A DNA stretch of 64,000 nucleotides from Mytilus edulis (lineage: Eukaryota > Mollusca > Bivalvia > Mytilida > Mytilidae). The stretch spans positions 49,071,062 through 49,135,061 of the forward strand of contig NC_092346.1 of assembly GCF_963676685.1 (NCBI RefSeq), read 5' to 3'. Within the stretch, counting starts at the first letter, position 1. Every line of letters begins with the position of its first letter. Shown here piece by piece: positions 53,401 through 64,000 of the stretch. Under the pieces are notes generated by a model, which saw nothing but the letters and a program-made list of their open reading frames with translations, did no database searches and was not told the DNA's origin. A program made the translations under genes and the position numbers.

Positions 53401-56400
53401 TGGAGCATCTGTGTACTGGGGACACATTCTTGTTTATACAATCCAGTGTACAGTAGTACTTCTTTCTATTGAAATGAAATGAAAAATGCAATCATATGTA
53501 TTGGGATATTTCTTTAAAAAAAATTGTAGAACATGGAATCCTAAAATTGAAATGATACAAAAAAAAATGTCAGTGGAGCTCATTATTTGTTTAGATTGAT
53601 AATATAATTTTTTGCACATATGTTGTATATTTATAATATGAATTGTATTTTATTTTGACAGGTGATTGTATAATATTTTTCACCCAGTCTAATCCTTGGC
53701 GACCTGTCAGGGTTATTGTTAACGATTCATCAAAAGACGATCCAATAGTCAATATATCATGGTCATTAGATAGTTCACGTCTCATCACAATCAATAGATC
53801 TGTAAGTTATTACTTGATTCCTAAATGAATTTGATTGGTTCAATTTTGTGAATGGTTTTGATTCACCATTTTAATGTGATTATTTGTTTTTTGAAAGTGA
53901 CATCTACAATTAAATTCAAACTCATTTAGAAGTCTGTAGGGGGTAAATCTTTTCTCCTAAATACCTTTTAATGGAAATATTTTAGTTGTGATGTTAAGAA
54001 TCGTCTTTTGTACAGACTGCAATTTTGTAATGATAAACCCATCTAATGAAAAGTATATTGGCGTTCCATTACAAATTCATTTCATTTTTTGATTTCTTAT
54101 ACAACGTTAACATTGTTTATCAGCCAGCCAGGTTTAAATATGAAATAACAAAAATGAATGAACCAGAATCTATTTGGATAATAATAATCTTGTATGATAT
54201 ATTTTAGGGTTCGCTTCAAGTTTGGGCATACTCTGGTGCAGACACGGTGCAATCAGATGCTAAAAAGATAGGGATATCATCAGATGAAAATAATGTAGTC
54301 CCTCCACATCTAGATATTCTCATAGGCATGGATATGGGACATGGTGACTTTGTATTTCAGCAAGGTATGTTATAGTTATGTATAATCTTGAAATTTCTTT
54401 AATTTTTTTGCCCCACCTACAACAGTAGAGGAACATTATGTTTTCTGGTCTGCGCATCAGTTTGTTCATTTGTTTTCGTCCATCCATCTGATAGTTTGTT
54501 CGTCCATCTGTCCTGCTTCAGGTTAAAGTTTTTGGTCAAGGTAGTTTGTGATGCATTGAAGTCCAATAAACTTGAAACTTATTACACATGTACCATATGA
54601 TATGATCTTTCTAATTTTAATATTCAAGGTCCACTGAACATAGAAAATGATAGTGCGAGTGGGACATCTGTGTATTGTGAAGACATTCTTGTATTTTACT
54701 AACAGGGATAGATGGTGAAATCGTAATTATTAACATATGACTCTAATTAAACTTAAAGTAGTGTTTCCTGAATCAAGCCATTTCACATGATAAGTTCTGA
54801 TTTCAGCTGCCAACAATATTGTAGAGTTTTAGATAATGTGACCAATTGCAAACAATGACAAAAATTGAGAACTTTATATGTACTGACCCAATCTTTATGA
54901 ATGCCTTGAAAGCCTGTGCTAACTTGTTACATGTGATTTAAGATGGAATGCAGCAAGAATTGAATGAGTATTAATTATCCTTTATACAGGTCCTCACGCA
55001 AAACAACAGACAATAGATGGTAACTATGGTCCTGCCATGGCAACCTTTTTTCCTACATTTACATTTTTTGGAGATCAAGTAAGTGATTTATATTAAACAG
55101 CAACATCTCACTTTGAATTGTAATATTAGAAACCCCTTCAAAACAAATAAATGTAACAGCTTTTCCAGAGTTATTTTAATGGATGGTATGCAGGCCGAAT
55201 ATAGTTATCACACAATAAATTCCTAAATAAAATTAAATGAAAACTGGTCACTTCCAACCCCTTTATTATTTTTTCAGACTAAACATTCAATTATTTTAAG
55301 GATTTACAAATTATTCCTGCAACTTGATAGATAGGGGTTTATTGGAATTTTGTTATCCTTTGAATGAAAGCTATGAAGTTTCAGTTCCTTGATTATTAAA
55401 TGAATATATATAAGGTTATTTCAGCAACACAGAAATCAGGAACACTATTTTTTGTACTTCCATTTTATGGGTATCGCTCCTGGTCTTGTGGTCATAAAAC
55501 TTTCAAGCATAATTTCCGTACTCAGACTCGCTCGAAAATCAACCAATCAAAATACTGGATTTGGTGTTTCGAGCACTAATTTTGTACTCCCAAGTTCTGA
55601 GTAAAGTTTTATGACCGAGGACCCTAATTGACTTATTTTAAAAGTCTTTAGTGTTACCAGCCACACAATAACCAGAACTTCAGTACTTGCATGATTTAAA
55701 TGAAGCATGTTCATTTATTAATAATTTCCAGTTCAATTGAACTTGTTTAAAAAATCCTTACAAAAAACAGTTTTACTTATAACTATATAATATGATTCTT
55801 GTCAAGTAACTGTTTTTATTCATGATATTTTCTTATCTTTGTAGAGTCAGACTTGTATTGCAATAGGTAATGGAGATATATTAAAGAGTGATTTTGATGT
55901 TCCTCTGAATGCTCCACCTGATAAAGCAGATTACGAATACGAACCAGCACCTGTCATACTTAATCCTATTATTAAGGTGAGACTTTTTTTTTTAATTTAG
56001 ATATCAGATTTAAAGAATTAGTTGCCAACAAGACAACTCTCCACAAGAGACCAAATGACACAGAAATTAACAGCTATAGGCCATGGTACAACCTTCAACA
56101 ATGAGCAAAAGTCCATACCACATAGTCAGCTATAAAAGGCCTTGAAATCACAAATGTAAAACAATTCAAATGAGAAAACTAAAGGCCTAATAATGTACAA
56201 AACAATGAATAAAAAATAAGTAACACAGCAACAAACGACAACCACTGAATAACAGGTTCTTGACTTGGTACAGACACATACATACAGAATGTGGCGGGGT
56301 TAAACATCTTAGCAATGGACATCCGTCATGGCCGGGTATGTGTACATCTTAACAAAAAAAAAGACTGAGTACAGGTCTGAGAGTACTCACAAGTTAATAA

Positions 56401-59400
56401 TGACAGCTAGTTCAAAGCCAATAACAACTAATAAAAAAAACATGCATTTATTCACATTATTAATGGAAATGAGCCCCTTATCATCATGTATGTATGTTTC
56501 CATCATATTTCCTCAGATATTAAAATTCTATGCTACTGTTGGACACATTTCGATTTAAAACCAACCAATCTAAAAGAACAACCTTCTACTTTATAATATT
56601 ATTGTGTTGTTGCATATCTATAGTTATGGCATCAATTATTCAACAAAGTGTTTTTTCACAGGATAGCAACACAAAAGGGAATAGAATAGGAAATGGACTT
56701 GATGCTGAATTGTTACGATACCATCAAACCAAGGTCATATTTCTTGGGTTTTCTAACAACATCAATGATTTAATTACAATGGATGATAAGGGATATATTG
56801 CTATATGGAAATATGATGTGTAAGTCAAGTTAAGTTATTAGAGGAGATATTTTATTATCAGTTTATTTTAATGTGTTTTAGAGACTCCTAACATGAATAA
56901 ATTTGAATGGCTGAGTAGAAAGTGAAAGGTTACATATTGTATTCTTTGAAGATTTTTAAAAGAGATATACAGCATATTTGTATAAAAGAACATGTGGGGT
57001 ATACACCTTAGAGACAGAAACCTTAAAGGCACACAAAAAACAAAAGACATTTGAATCTCAATGTATGTGACCAAATTAAAAAAAAATAAATATCAAAGAT
57101 TTGCAGTTGGTACTGAATTGAGAACGAATTAATAAATTGAGTTAAAGAAAAGTTGTAGTAATTTTGAGAACATCTTTGCTACTATAGGATTATCTTCTGT
57201 GCAGTATTTTATTTAGAATTTTTGATGAAAGAGTCAATACATGTGACCTGTGATTATTCAAATTTTGAGAAGTTTAACATTAAATGATCCAACTAAGAAT
57301 TGCCTAAAAAACTGTGATCAAAAAGACTTTAAAAAATTTGTAATGCCCCAGCATAATGTTTTTCAGTCTGTGCATTCATTAATTTGTTCATCCATCCGTT
57401 TGTCCAGCTGTACCACTTCTGTTTAAAGATTTTGATCGAAGTAGTTTTTGATGAAGTTGAAGTCCAATCAACTTGAAACTGAGTACACATGTTTCCTATC
57501 ATATGATCTTTCTAATTTTAATGCCAAATAAGAGGTTTGACCCCAATGTTACAGTCCACTGAACATATAAAATAAGTCTGTCCTGCTTCAGATTAAGTTT
57601 TTTGGTCAAGGTAGTTTTTAATGAAGCAAAATTCCAATCAGTTGAAACTGAGTATAAATGTTCCCTATGATATGATCTTTTTAATTTCCATACAAAACTA
57701 GTCCACACATGAGTCTGTCCCACTTCAGTTTAAAGTTTTTGGTCAAGGTCAGGTTAAAGTTTTTGATCAAGGTAGTTTAAGAAGATGTTAAATTCCAATC
57801 AACTTGAAACTGAAAGTTGAAACTGAGTACAAATGTTCCCTATGATATGATACTAGTTTTAACCCTAATTTCACAGTCCATACATAGAAAATGAGTCTGT
57901 CTCACCTCAGGTTAAATTTTTGGTCAAGGTAGTTTATGATGAAGTTAAAGTCCAATTAACTTTAAACTGTGTACACATGTTTCCTATAAATTAATCTTTT
58001 CTAATTTAATGCAAAAAAAATATGGTTTGATCCCAATTTCACAGTCCACGGAACATATAAAATGAGTCTGTCATGTTTTACATTAAAGTTTTTGGTCAAG
58101 GTAGTTTTTGATGAAGTTGAAGTCCAATCAACTTGAAATTAAGTATCCTATGATTTGATCTTTCTAATTTTAAAGCTAATTTTGACCCCCATTTTCATGG
58201 TCCACTGAACATAGAAAATGATAGTGAGAGTTGGGATCCATGTACTATGGAAATATTCTTGTTATTCTTTATTTTTCTACTTTCAAGATGATTTTAAGAC
58301 CTTTATATTTGTTTTTCAGAAAACAGATAGAAGGAGTAGGCTGGATAGTACCATATAAGAAGTATCAGTTATCACCATATAAAATGCTGTATGATCCTGT
58401 TGATGATAAACAACCTAAGGTGAATATGGAAACCTGTTGAAATCCTTGCAATGCCTATGTGATGTTACTTTCTGCCAAGAATGATAATTTATCTTAACAA
58501 ATATAAAGATTAAATATAGTATAGCTATTACAGCCTGGGTTGGTGAGGCAAAAAATGTGTTGTCATTGTGTTTTTGCTATGGCCAATTAAAATTAATTAG
58601 TAGATTTTCATCCAAATTTTTGAAATAAATGGGGCGGGTGGGAGGATTTTATTTTTTAAATTTTATTTCTTATATACCTTTTGTGACGAGTTCTTCATAT
58701 ACATGTATCCAAGTGTAATAATAAGGTAATATCATGTATACACAAGTATGAGGAATCTTACATAATGATTTTTCAAATCCTTAGATAAATATATCTAAAT
58801 TGCGGCTGTAAAAACTAAACAATAAAAACCCGTGAAAAATGCCCTCTTCAGTTGGACTACCTACACCAAATGTATTTAGGTTTCTAAACGATGGTTTGTA
58901 TTCCCATAAAATCAAGCAAATGCATTGGTATGCAACACAATTATTATGAGTACAGAATAAAATGAAAACTCAAACAGTGTTGAAAATACTCCCCCCTCCC
59001 ACCCCTGAATAGGGTTGGTACTTACCGTAATATGCAAGATGAAAATATAATAACCATGTAAAACATGAACACAATAAAAAAAGTTGTTGTTTCATGACTC
59101 TTTTGGGTGTATTGGGACATTTGATGTTTGTCAACATAAAAGACAGTCATGGGTAAAATCTAAGGGCTTGCGTAAATAAAATGTGTATACTAGTCGACTT
59201 TTAAAATTCAATATATGGTCATAAATCTAACAAGTTCGTGCTTGTGTTTCAATATCTTTAATCCAGTCACATTTGTTTTCTGTATAAATGGTTTCCACGA
59301 ATCTTGCACTTTGGATCATTCACAGTTTAAATTTCCTCGCACAAAGTCATTGCATAAATAAAGAAATCTGCAGTTTTGTAATCACAGAAATTTGCGACAT

Positions 59401-62400
59401 ACCGTGATTTGCGGTCTTGGAAGAAACAAGAATATTTCACGTCGTTCTCGTAATCAATCTTTACTCTCGGAAGGTGATGTTGTCATCATAGAGCAGCAGA
59501 ATATGTCGACTTAATCATTTTGGTTAGATTTACTCGAGGTACAAAACCGAAATTTGAAACAGGAAGCTTTGAATGAAACAAAATTTTAACGGTTACCGGT
59601 TACGGAAATGAACAAAATCTGGAAATCGTATATTTTTATAAAAAAAAAAAAATCGGGGCGGGACGATTTCAGAGGGGCGGGCGGGAATGAAAATCTATCA
59701 ATTAATTTTAATTGGCCAAATTGACCTATTTTTTCTTATGTCCAAATTTTATAGTAGATATTGCAGCATAATTCAATAAAAAAAAATCAGTAAATAAATG
59801 CATTATATATTAAAAAAAAAAAAGTAGCTGTGGTATTATTGCCATGGAACTTGCTTTTCACCATAATTCACATAACATTTTAATAATGTGATCAAGAGGA
59901 TTTTCCGTAGCAAAACAATTTCCATGCCATATTTACACATCAAGTGAATGAGCAAGTTGTGAACACTTGTGAAAATCTAGCTTTCTAGAATTAGTTCTAG
60001 TTTTATTTTCAGTTTTCTTTTGATTTTTTGAAGAAATTCGCTATCAACTGGTGAAGGAGCATGCACTGCATCATTCCATTGATACAACTTAGAACTTTTC
60101 TTGTAAATGGCTAATTGAAATATTGTTAAGGACTTTGAAATTAATGTTGGTTACTGTACTACATTATAAGGAATTTCTACCATGTCACAATTATATAAAA
60201 AAAAAGAAATATGTTTTGCAATTGATTAAAATGTTTAAACTAATAAGAATTGCTTTGCATTTAAACATGTCTGTATACATTTCAGCTGGTATTCACTGAT
60301 AAAACTGTACCTGGGCAAAGACCTAGAACCAGACAAGAGATTGCACAACAAAGAGAAATGAGTAGGTATTATAAAGTTACTTTTTAAAAACATATTTTGT
60401 TAGAAACAATACAGTAATAAGGGTAAATCACAAAAAGCATAAACCACATTCAGCTATTTTACCCAAAATCTTCTTTTTACTTTCTGTTCAATACCATATC
60501 AGAAATAAAACTTTTTCTTTTCTTGTTTTACTTTTAAACAGCATATTGTCAGTTTTTTAGCATTCCATTTTAGCCATTTCATATTATCTCATGGAAAAGA
60601 CTTCATAAGTCTATTTGACTTGTGTCTAATCCAATTATTTTATGTTAAAACTTTTATCCTATGCTTTCTTACAACATATTTGTGATCTTAATTTTAGTGG
60701 CAAATACAATAGACAATATGATGTTAGGAGACCCATGGGATATAGAATTACTGGAAAACAGAACTATCAGGGTAAGTTTAATAAATAATGCAATAAAATA
60801 AAAAAAAATATAAAATTGAGAAAGGAAATGGGGAATGTGTCAAAGCGACAACAACCCGACCATAGAGCAGACAACAGCCGAAGGCCTTCAATGGTATTAT
60901 TTAGTGACACCATTTGGCCATGAAGCATTTCAAAAGATACAGTAGAAGTTATAAATGATGTTTTTTATGAAAGTATTAACTATTTATTTAAACTAGTAGA
61001 ATTTTGTTTGTCAGTAAAATACAAGGTGATGCATGTTATGTGTAAAATTTTGGATCCTCTTGTGTGCATAAGGGTCCATGAGTTGTTTCCAGTAGATGTC
61101 ACTCTATTAAATGCATTATATGACATTGATTTGAATAGGAAAAAAACACAGGATTGCATTAAAAAGTCTTACTCATATATTATTTATTTTTCAGTCCAGT
61201 ACTTATATACCGTCTGGTAAGATAAAGGAATCTGGTGCTATATTTCACATTGTGATGAGACACGTGGAGGATAACACGCTCTCTTCTTATGTAACAAGAG
61301 CGTATAAACCTCTTGAGGTAAAATACGTTATTTAGAGCATGTCAAGAATTATCTAATAGACCTTATGTATAAAGGTGGTCTCTCACTTATTTTGTTTTTA
61401 TGCTGCTTTAGCATACCACCACAGAGAAATTTCTTAAAAAATAGATTTAACGAAAATTTCTTGTAAAGTCGACGTCTCATACTATATTATAGATCCAGAA
61501 ATTATTGCGATTTTTTGAGAATGGACAAAAATGTAACATTAATTACAATGATTTGTGGCAAAGCTGCTTAATACAGATGTATCTGTCATATATCAGAATG
61601 TGATTTCTTAGTATTGCAATAGTCACCCAGTCCAATAATTTGTAATAATAAAAACCTCACAATAATTTCTGAATTTACAGTACTTAAGCCCCAAGAAAGT
61701 TATAGAAATAAAAGTATTTAACCTTACGTTCAAACGATTAGTGTCAATTTTATCAAACAGTACTGAAAAGTTCCGTTCCGTCTTTTGTTATACAATACTG
61801 TTAAGTACTGCAAAATCTGAAGAATGGATATCATTATCATTGAACAGAGGATTATATTCTCATAATGAAAATATAGGAAATGCACAGAAAAAATACTAGG
61901 CCTTCAACACTCTAATCTGACTGCAAGTTCAAAATAGCCCATAGCAACAATTTGAGGGGAATTTCATATTTATTTCTAATTTATTTTGGTAGATGTTAGA
62001 GTTTTAAATCAAATCTGGTATGATTAAACAAGTACAATAATTTTCGACAACTGAGGTCTACAGTATTAATGACCTCTATTATACAGTGAAGTAATTGGTC
62101 ATTTTTTTTCAGAAACAGATTCAATTATATTTCATCTTAAAAATCATTTTTGTCACTTAACATCTGTGTTTGCTTCCAGATTCAGTGATGAAATATTTTA
62201 TAAAGCATTTTTATTTTACTCTTTTTCAGATGGAATATACGAAATTAATTGGTGCTAAACAAACTGTCAAAGGCGATGCTATGGTTATAGGAATGTTATT
62301 TAAATCTTATCCGCCGAAAGGTTAGTATACATTTCATATGACCTTTAGAATATGAATTTATGGAACACTTCATAGTATTCTTGAATAAAAAATCACCTTT

Positions 62401-62972
62401 ACCTTGACTGAAAAAACATTAAAACTTGAAAAAGTTGCAATCAAAACAATAAATCAAAAAGACCAGACAAAATCTTGTCCAAAAACAATGTAAGACAGAG
62501 ATAACTGTCACTCCTTATTTAAAGCACAACACAGAAAGATAAAACTTAGCATGAACTCTGACGTGCTACATAACCCCAAGAAGATCATGTTGGATGATAT
62601 ATGTTTAAAACATAAGTCAGACTGTAGTGAGAGAGCAGAATTGGCACATGAATTTTAGTGAAAAATCAGTTCTTTTAAAACATTAGCTTAGATTTTTCCA
62701 TGTTTATTCTTTAGTCCTCTGCAATTCAAACAGTTGATGTCTTCATGTACTTATATGAAACTGATTTTTTTAATCATCTAAACTTGAAACTTTGTCCTTA
62801 ATACATGTTTTGTCAAGAATACTTCACTATGTTCTGCATTATAGAGCCACATTTAACCCTTGTTATATTTGATTATAACACCATGGAGCTGAGGGATTTC
62901 AGAAGAGATGTATATTTGTCAGAAGGAGAATATTCAGAACTGTTAAAAGATGACAACAAAGTGTCCTTTGAT
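32487..62972 (+). CDS. large WD-repeat protein of unrecognised family, 24 coding exons seen, 3' end beyond the window
   Basis: Coding exons: 32523-32723, 32938-33013, 33384-33480, 34947-35038, 42208-42367, 43006-43105, 43750-43838, 44627-44726, 45657-45755, 46345-46448, 47070-47258, 52064-52223, 52979-53087, 53662-53801, 54208-54364, 54990-55078, 55845-55976, 56662-56819, 58320-58419, 60286-60361, 60698-60771, 61195-61317, 62230-62320 and 62845-62972. All phases match, giving 948 codons with no stop. Layout: residues 1-155 charged and helical (coiled-coil-like); 156-372 acidic-helical; 373-436 basic Pro/Lys-rich linker; about 490-751 WD40-like blades (SASPNGKFIVFGT, ISWSLDSSRLITI...SGSLQVW, ITMDDKGYIAIW); 752-948 unknown fold. 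Long WD proteins of this shape are often ciliary, but I cannot name the family. The first exon begins at 32487 and stays open upstream of the ATG, so an earlier start is possible; the ATG context (ATCATGG) is good. Confidence 0.85.
32523..35038 (+). other. N-terminal helical segment, exons 1-4 of the WD gene
   Basis: Residues 1-155. The segment is rich in Glu, Lys, Arg and Gln with heptad-like runs (REKLQREIEKMEQDQRQRQ and KERQRLQDARERVHEQRR). It is the only part shared by the possible short isoform. Confidence 0.8.
34947..35202 (+). CDS. alternative terminal exon: read-through of the exon-4 donor
   Basis: If the GTAAGA donor at 35039 is not used, the frame stays open for a further 54 codons to TGA at 35200..35202, giving a 209-residue protein. 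The extension is very basic (KKKHRHD, PPRRKTKRK) and ends in an aromatic stretch (YYCPMYLPYSYWIG). It is more GC-rich than the surrounding intron. A 162-nt open stretch in AT-rich DNA suggests real coding use. An AATAAA at 37711 followed by a T/GT-rich stretch could end this transcript. Confidence 0.5.
35385..35927. mobile_element. 543-bp MITE with 9-bp target duplication (Mutator-like)
   Basis: The inverted ends start CATCTTCGCTAGC and match over about 58 bp with few differences (including GGGTTACGATC and TTCTCTTCACCCTTGGCGGA). TTTCTTATC is duplicated exactly at 35376..35384 and 35928..35936. No ORF. It lies in intron 4, in the 3' UTR of the proposed short isoform. Confidence 0.85.
37294..37406. 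repeat. 113-bp foldback
   Basis: TGG(T)ACCCAGGGAA...GCACTTTAAAA at the left pairs with TTTTGAAGTGGCTTCCCTGG at the right. MITE-like, no ORF. Confidence 0.5.
37711..37716 (+). terminator. candidate poly(A) signal for the short isoform
   Basis: AATAAA followed 12-40 nt later by a T- and GT-rich stretch (cttttttctttgttctctct). It is the best-formed poly(A) site I noticed after the read-through stop at 35202, though it would imply a 2.5-kb 3' UTR. Confidence 0.35.
38771..40747. mobile_element. ~2-kb TIR element with repeated 16-mer GTGGGACAATCGGGAA
   Basis: The left end (TTTTACATG...TTCCCGATTGTCCCAC) is inverted at the right end (GTGGGACAATCGGGAATAAA...CATGTAAAA). The 16-mer or close variants occur four times near the left end (38791..38807 reversed; 38844, 38867 and 38891 forward) and three times near the right end (40662, 40685 and 40717). 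None is seen between. Such subterminal arrays are typical transposase-binding sites. No transposase ORF; a family A repeat is inserted at 39693..39850. Confidence 0.65.
42208..47258 (+). other. middle segment of the WD gene, exons 5-11
   Basis: Residues 156-436. Exons 6, 8 and 9 are about 100 nt each and encode acidic helical sequence (KKAIQLIMEEIILDETGDIL). Exon 11 encodes a Lys/Pro-rich linker (PPPPKGKDKKSKQKTPSLPP) that is probably disordered. Its donor is the unusual GTTGGT; a better-looking GTAAAA four bases on would break the frame with exon 12. Confidence 0.75.
43792..43983 (+). repeat. three tandem 63-bp copies of the exon-7 end and its splice donor
   Basis: The last about 45 bases of exon 7 plus the donor and the first intron bases are repeated three times with a 63-bp period ('acatgtt' starts at 43794, 43857 and 43920). 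The donor sites read GTAAGT, GTAGGT and GTCAGT in turn. Only the first gives the open frame. Reading past it meets TAG at once. Confidence 0.85.
47259..52063. other. intron 11 of the WD gene, 4.8 kb
   Basis: Contains the inverted-repeat element at 49168..50262. The rest is AT-rich. Two short AG...GTAAG cassettes (48464..48480 and 48576..48591) look like microexons but do not keep the frame. Confidence 0.55.
49168..50262. mobile_element. 1.1-kb inverted-repeat element with hammerhead-like cores and a central snap-back
   Basis: Two arms of about 330 bp (49168..49498 and 49930..50262) are inverted copies with few differences. Each contains, reading outward, CTGATGA, a perfect 6-bp stem GCCTGC/GCAGGC with a 3-nt loop, and GAAAC (50169..50196 plus; 49260..49233 minus). 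This is the two-box core and stem II of a hammerhead ribozyme, and also the usual look of Penelope-like terminal repeats. I could not place the cleavage triplet. In the centre, 49840..49869 and 49899..49928 form a perfect 30-bp inverted repeat around a 29-nt loop. The mirrored small ORFs in the arms are not genes. Confidence 0.75.
53220..53420 (+). repeat. dispersed repeat, family F copy
   Basis: Contains 'ttaaagtttttggtcgaggt' and 'ggtccactgaacatagaaaa' separated by about 130 bp. The same unit is at 54490..54690 and in the array at 57355..58225. Confidence 0.6.
54490..54690 (+). repeat. dispersed repeat, family F copy
   Basis: Second single copy of the unit described at 53220..53420, in the next-but-one intron. 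Ends 'gacatctgtgtattgtgaag'. Confidence 0.6.
55480..55623. repeat. 144-bp foldback in intron 16
   Basis: GGTCATAAAACTTT near the left end pairs with AAAGTTTTATGACC near the right end. The inner arms include CTCAGAC(T)CGCTCGAAA and TTTCGAGC...TTCTGAG. Non-coding. Confidence 0.55.
57355..58225 (+). repeat. about five tandem degenerate copies of family F
   Basis: Intron 18 carries about five successive units of roughly 150-170 bp, each with 'tttggtcaaggtagtt', 'gaagttgaagtccaatca', 'ttgaaactgagtacacatgt' and 'cacagtccactgaacata' in varying states. Elsewhere in the window the unit is single. Confidence 0.65.
58320..62972 (+). other. C-terminal segment in the window, exons 19-24
   Basis: Residues 751-948. 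Exon 19 (EGVGWIVPYKKYQLSPYKML) links to short charged exons 20-21. Exons 22-24 encode a beta-rich stretch (SGAIFHIVMRHVED, GDAMVIGMLF, PHLTLVIFDYNTMELRDFRR) of unknown fold. Exon 24 ends in phase 0 at GTAAGT, and the protein continues past the right edge. Confidence 0.75.
58578..59717. mobile_element. ~1.1-kb TIR element with G-rich subterminal boxes
   Basis: GGCCAATTAAAATTAATT, then a TAGATTTTCAT box and a G-rich box (GGGGCGGGTGGG), at the left are matched at the right in inverted position by the complement AATTAATTTTAATTGGCC and ATGAAAATCTA. The right G-rich box (GGGGCGGGCGGG) lies on the same strand as the left one. It lies in intron 19. No ORF and no clear target duplication. Confidence 0.5.
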
Positions 62973-64000
62973 GTAAGTATGAAAGAAATTAGTCTGAAAT
63001 TCTATATGCAACTGGGGCATTAAATGTTACCGTCTGTCTTTCCTTCTTTCGTTCCCATTTTCATGTTGGCACTGTAACTTGAGTTTTCCTCATCCAAGTT
63101 CTATAAAACTCAGACTCAATGCTAAGAACCCAAACTAGCAGAGTTAGAATTTGGTCAGTGAGTCATTCACAGTTCAAGGGTTATGCCACTTTTTAATACT
63201 TTTAAAATTGAACAGGGGCATCCTTGTTCTCAGATGCATTCTTCTTTTTATTTTTTTCTTATTTTCACTTAGATTATAAAGGATCATATTGTTTTCAATC
63301 TATGTGTCAGTTTGTTAATGTGTTTGTTTTTTCTGTACCAAAGCTTTGATTAAGGTAGTTTACCATGAGGTTGTGGTTACTTTAGCCGGAATTTTAGTAC
63401 AAATATTCATTATGATGTGAACTTTTTATAACATATAATAGTTTTGATCTAGACTGAGGGGCATGGTGAACATGGAATTATTATTGTATGAAATCATAAT
63501 ATATTGATATAGGAAGATGTGGTGTAAGTGCCAGTGAGACAACTCTCCATCCAAAGAACAATTTATAAATGTAACCCATTATAGGTCAATGTACAGCCTT
63601 CAACACAGAGCCTTGGCTCACACCAAACAACAAGCTGTTAAGGGCCCAAAAATTACTAGTGTAAAACCATTCAAACGGGGAAACCAATGGTCTAATCTAT
63701 ATATAAAAAACGAGAAACAAGAAACATGTATAAATTACGTAAACAAACGACAACTACTGTACATCAGATTCCTGACTTAGGACAGGTGCACTTGCAGCGG
63801 GATTAAAGGTTTTAATTGTACCAAACCTTCTCCCTTTTTCTGAAACAATAGCATAACATCACAACATAGAAAAACACATGATAAAATATCAATTGGCAGG
63901 CTTAACTCAATCAAAAAACATAAATTAACACACTATGAACGAATAATTTTGATCTCAGTTATACTCAGTTATGAGTTTAGCTTTAAGTTATTTTTACTCA
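62973..64000. other. last kilobase: intron of the WD gene
   Basis: No further exon with a matching phase was recognised. It contains a reverse family A repeat (63505..63790), which produces the small ORF seen there. Confidence 0.55.

Larger units (their letters stand above)
52064..56819 (+). other. WD40-like segment, exons 12-18
   Basis: Residues 436-751. Exon 12 (LHYHHITPVDIRNYHVLRTD) leads into the propeller. Blade-like sequences fall across exon borders: exons 13/14 (SASPNGKFIVFGTVHGDCII), exons 14/15 (WSLDSSRLITI...GSLQVW) and exon 18 (NDLITMDDKGYIAIWKYD). Exon 17 holds an ungapped IAIGNGDILKSDF blade-like piece. At least four blades are visible; a full propeller would need the C-terminal region too. 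Confidence 0.7.

Overview
The window looks like nuclear DNA of a marine bivalve, most likely a mussel (Mytilus-like). It is AT-rich, with short exons, long introns, GT-AG splicing and many dispersed repeat families of the kind common in mussel genomes. Almost no gene is visible as a long ORF. I rebuilt genes by chaining exons with matching splice phase.

Left part, minus strand. (1) 468..9626 is a complete eight-exon gene for a 267-residue PA-TM-RING E3 ubiquitin ligase (RNF13/RNF167/goliath-like): signal peptide, protease-associated domain, one membrane helix, basic linker and a C-terminal RING-H2 finger. (2) 15894..17575 and (3) 22380..23151 are tandem paralogues. Each has a signal-peptide exon followed by one 564-nt von Willebrand factor A (VWA) exon with a complete metal-binding MIDAS. 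They look like secreted adhesion or matrix proteins.

Right part, plus strand. From 32487 to beyond the right edge runs one large gene. Twenty-four coding exons join in frame to 948 codons without a stop. The product has an N-terminal charged helical region, a basic Pro/Lys-rich linker, a WD40-like propeller region and a C-terminal region of unknown fold. I do not recognise the family. An in-frame read-through of the exon-4 donor would give a 209-residue short product.

Mobile DNA fills the rest. There is a broken reverse transcriptase, probably Penelope-like (4779..5429), with several tail fragments. A repeat family carries hammerhead-ribozyme-like motifs, one with an intact core (14137..14180, minus). 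A 1.1-kb inverted-repeat element (49168..50262) has a hammerhead-like core in each arm. A 4.8-kb element has terminal inverted repeats and a 9-bp target duplication (27442..32260), inserted into a LINE remnant and itself holding foldback elements. A 543-bp MITE has a perfect 9-bp target duplication (35385..35927). A roughly 2-kb element has ends carrying a repeated 16-mer (38771..40747). LINE remnants lie at 25430..26345 and 32261..32378.

The protein-coding genes show no sign of working together. The strongest leads are the ribozyme-bearing repeats, the triplicated exon end and splice donor at 43792..43983, the possible short isoform of the WD gene, and the unidentified WD family itself.
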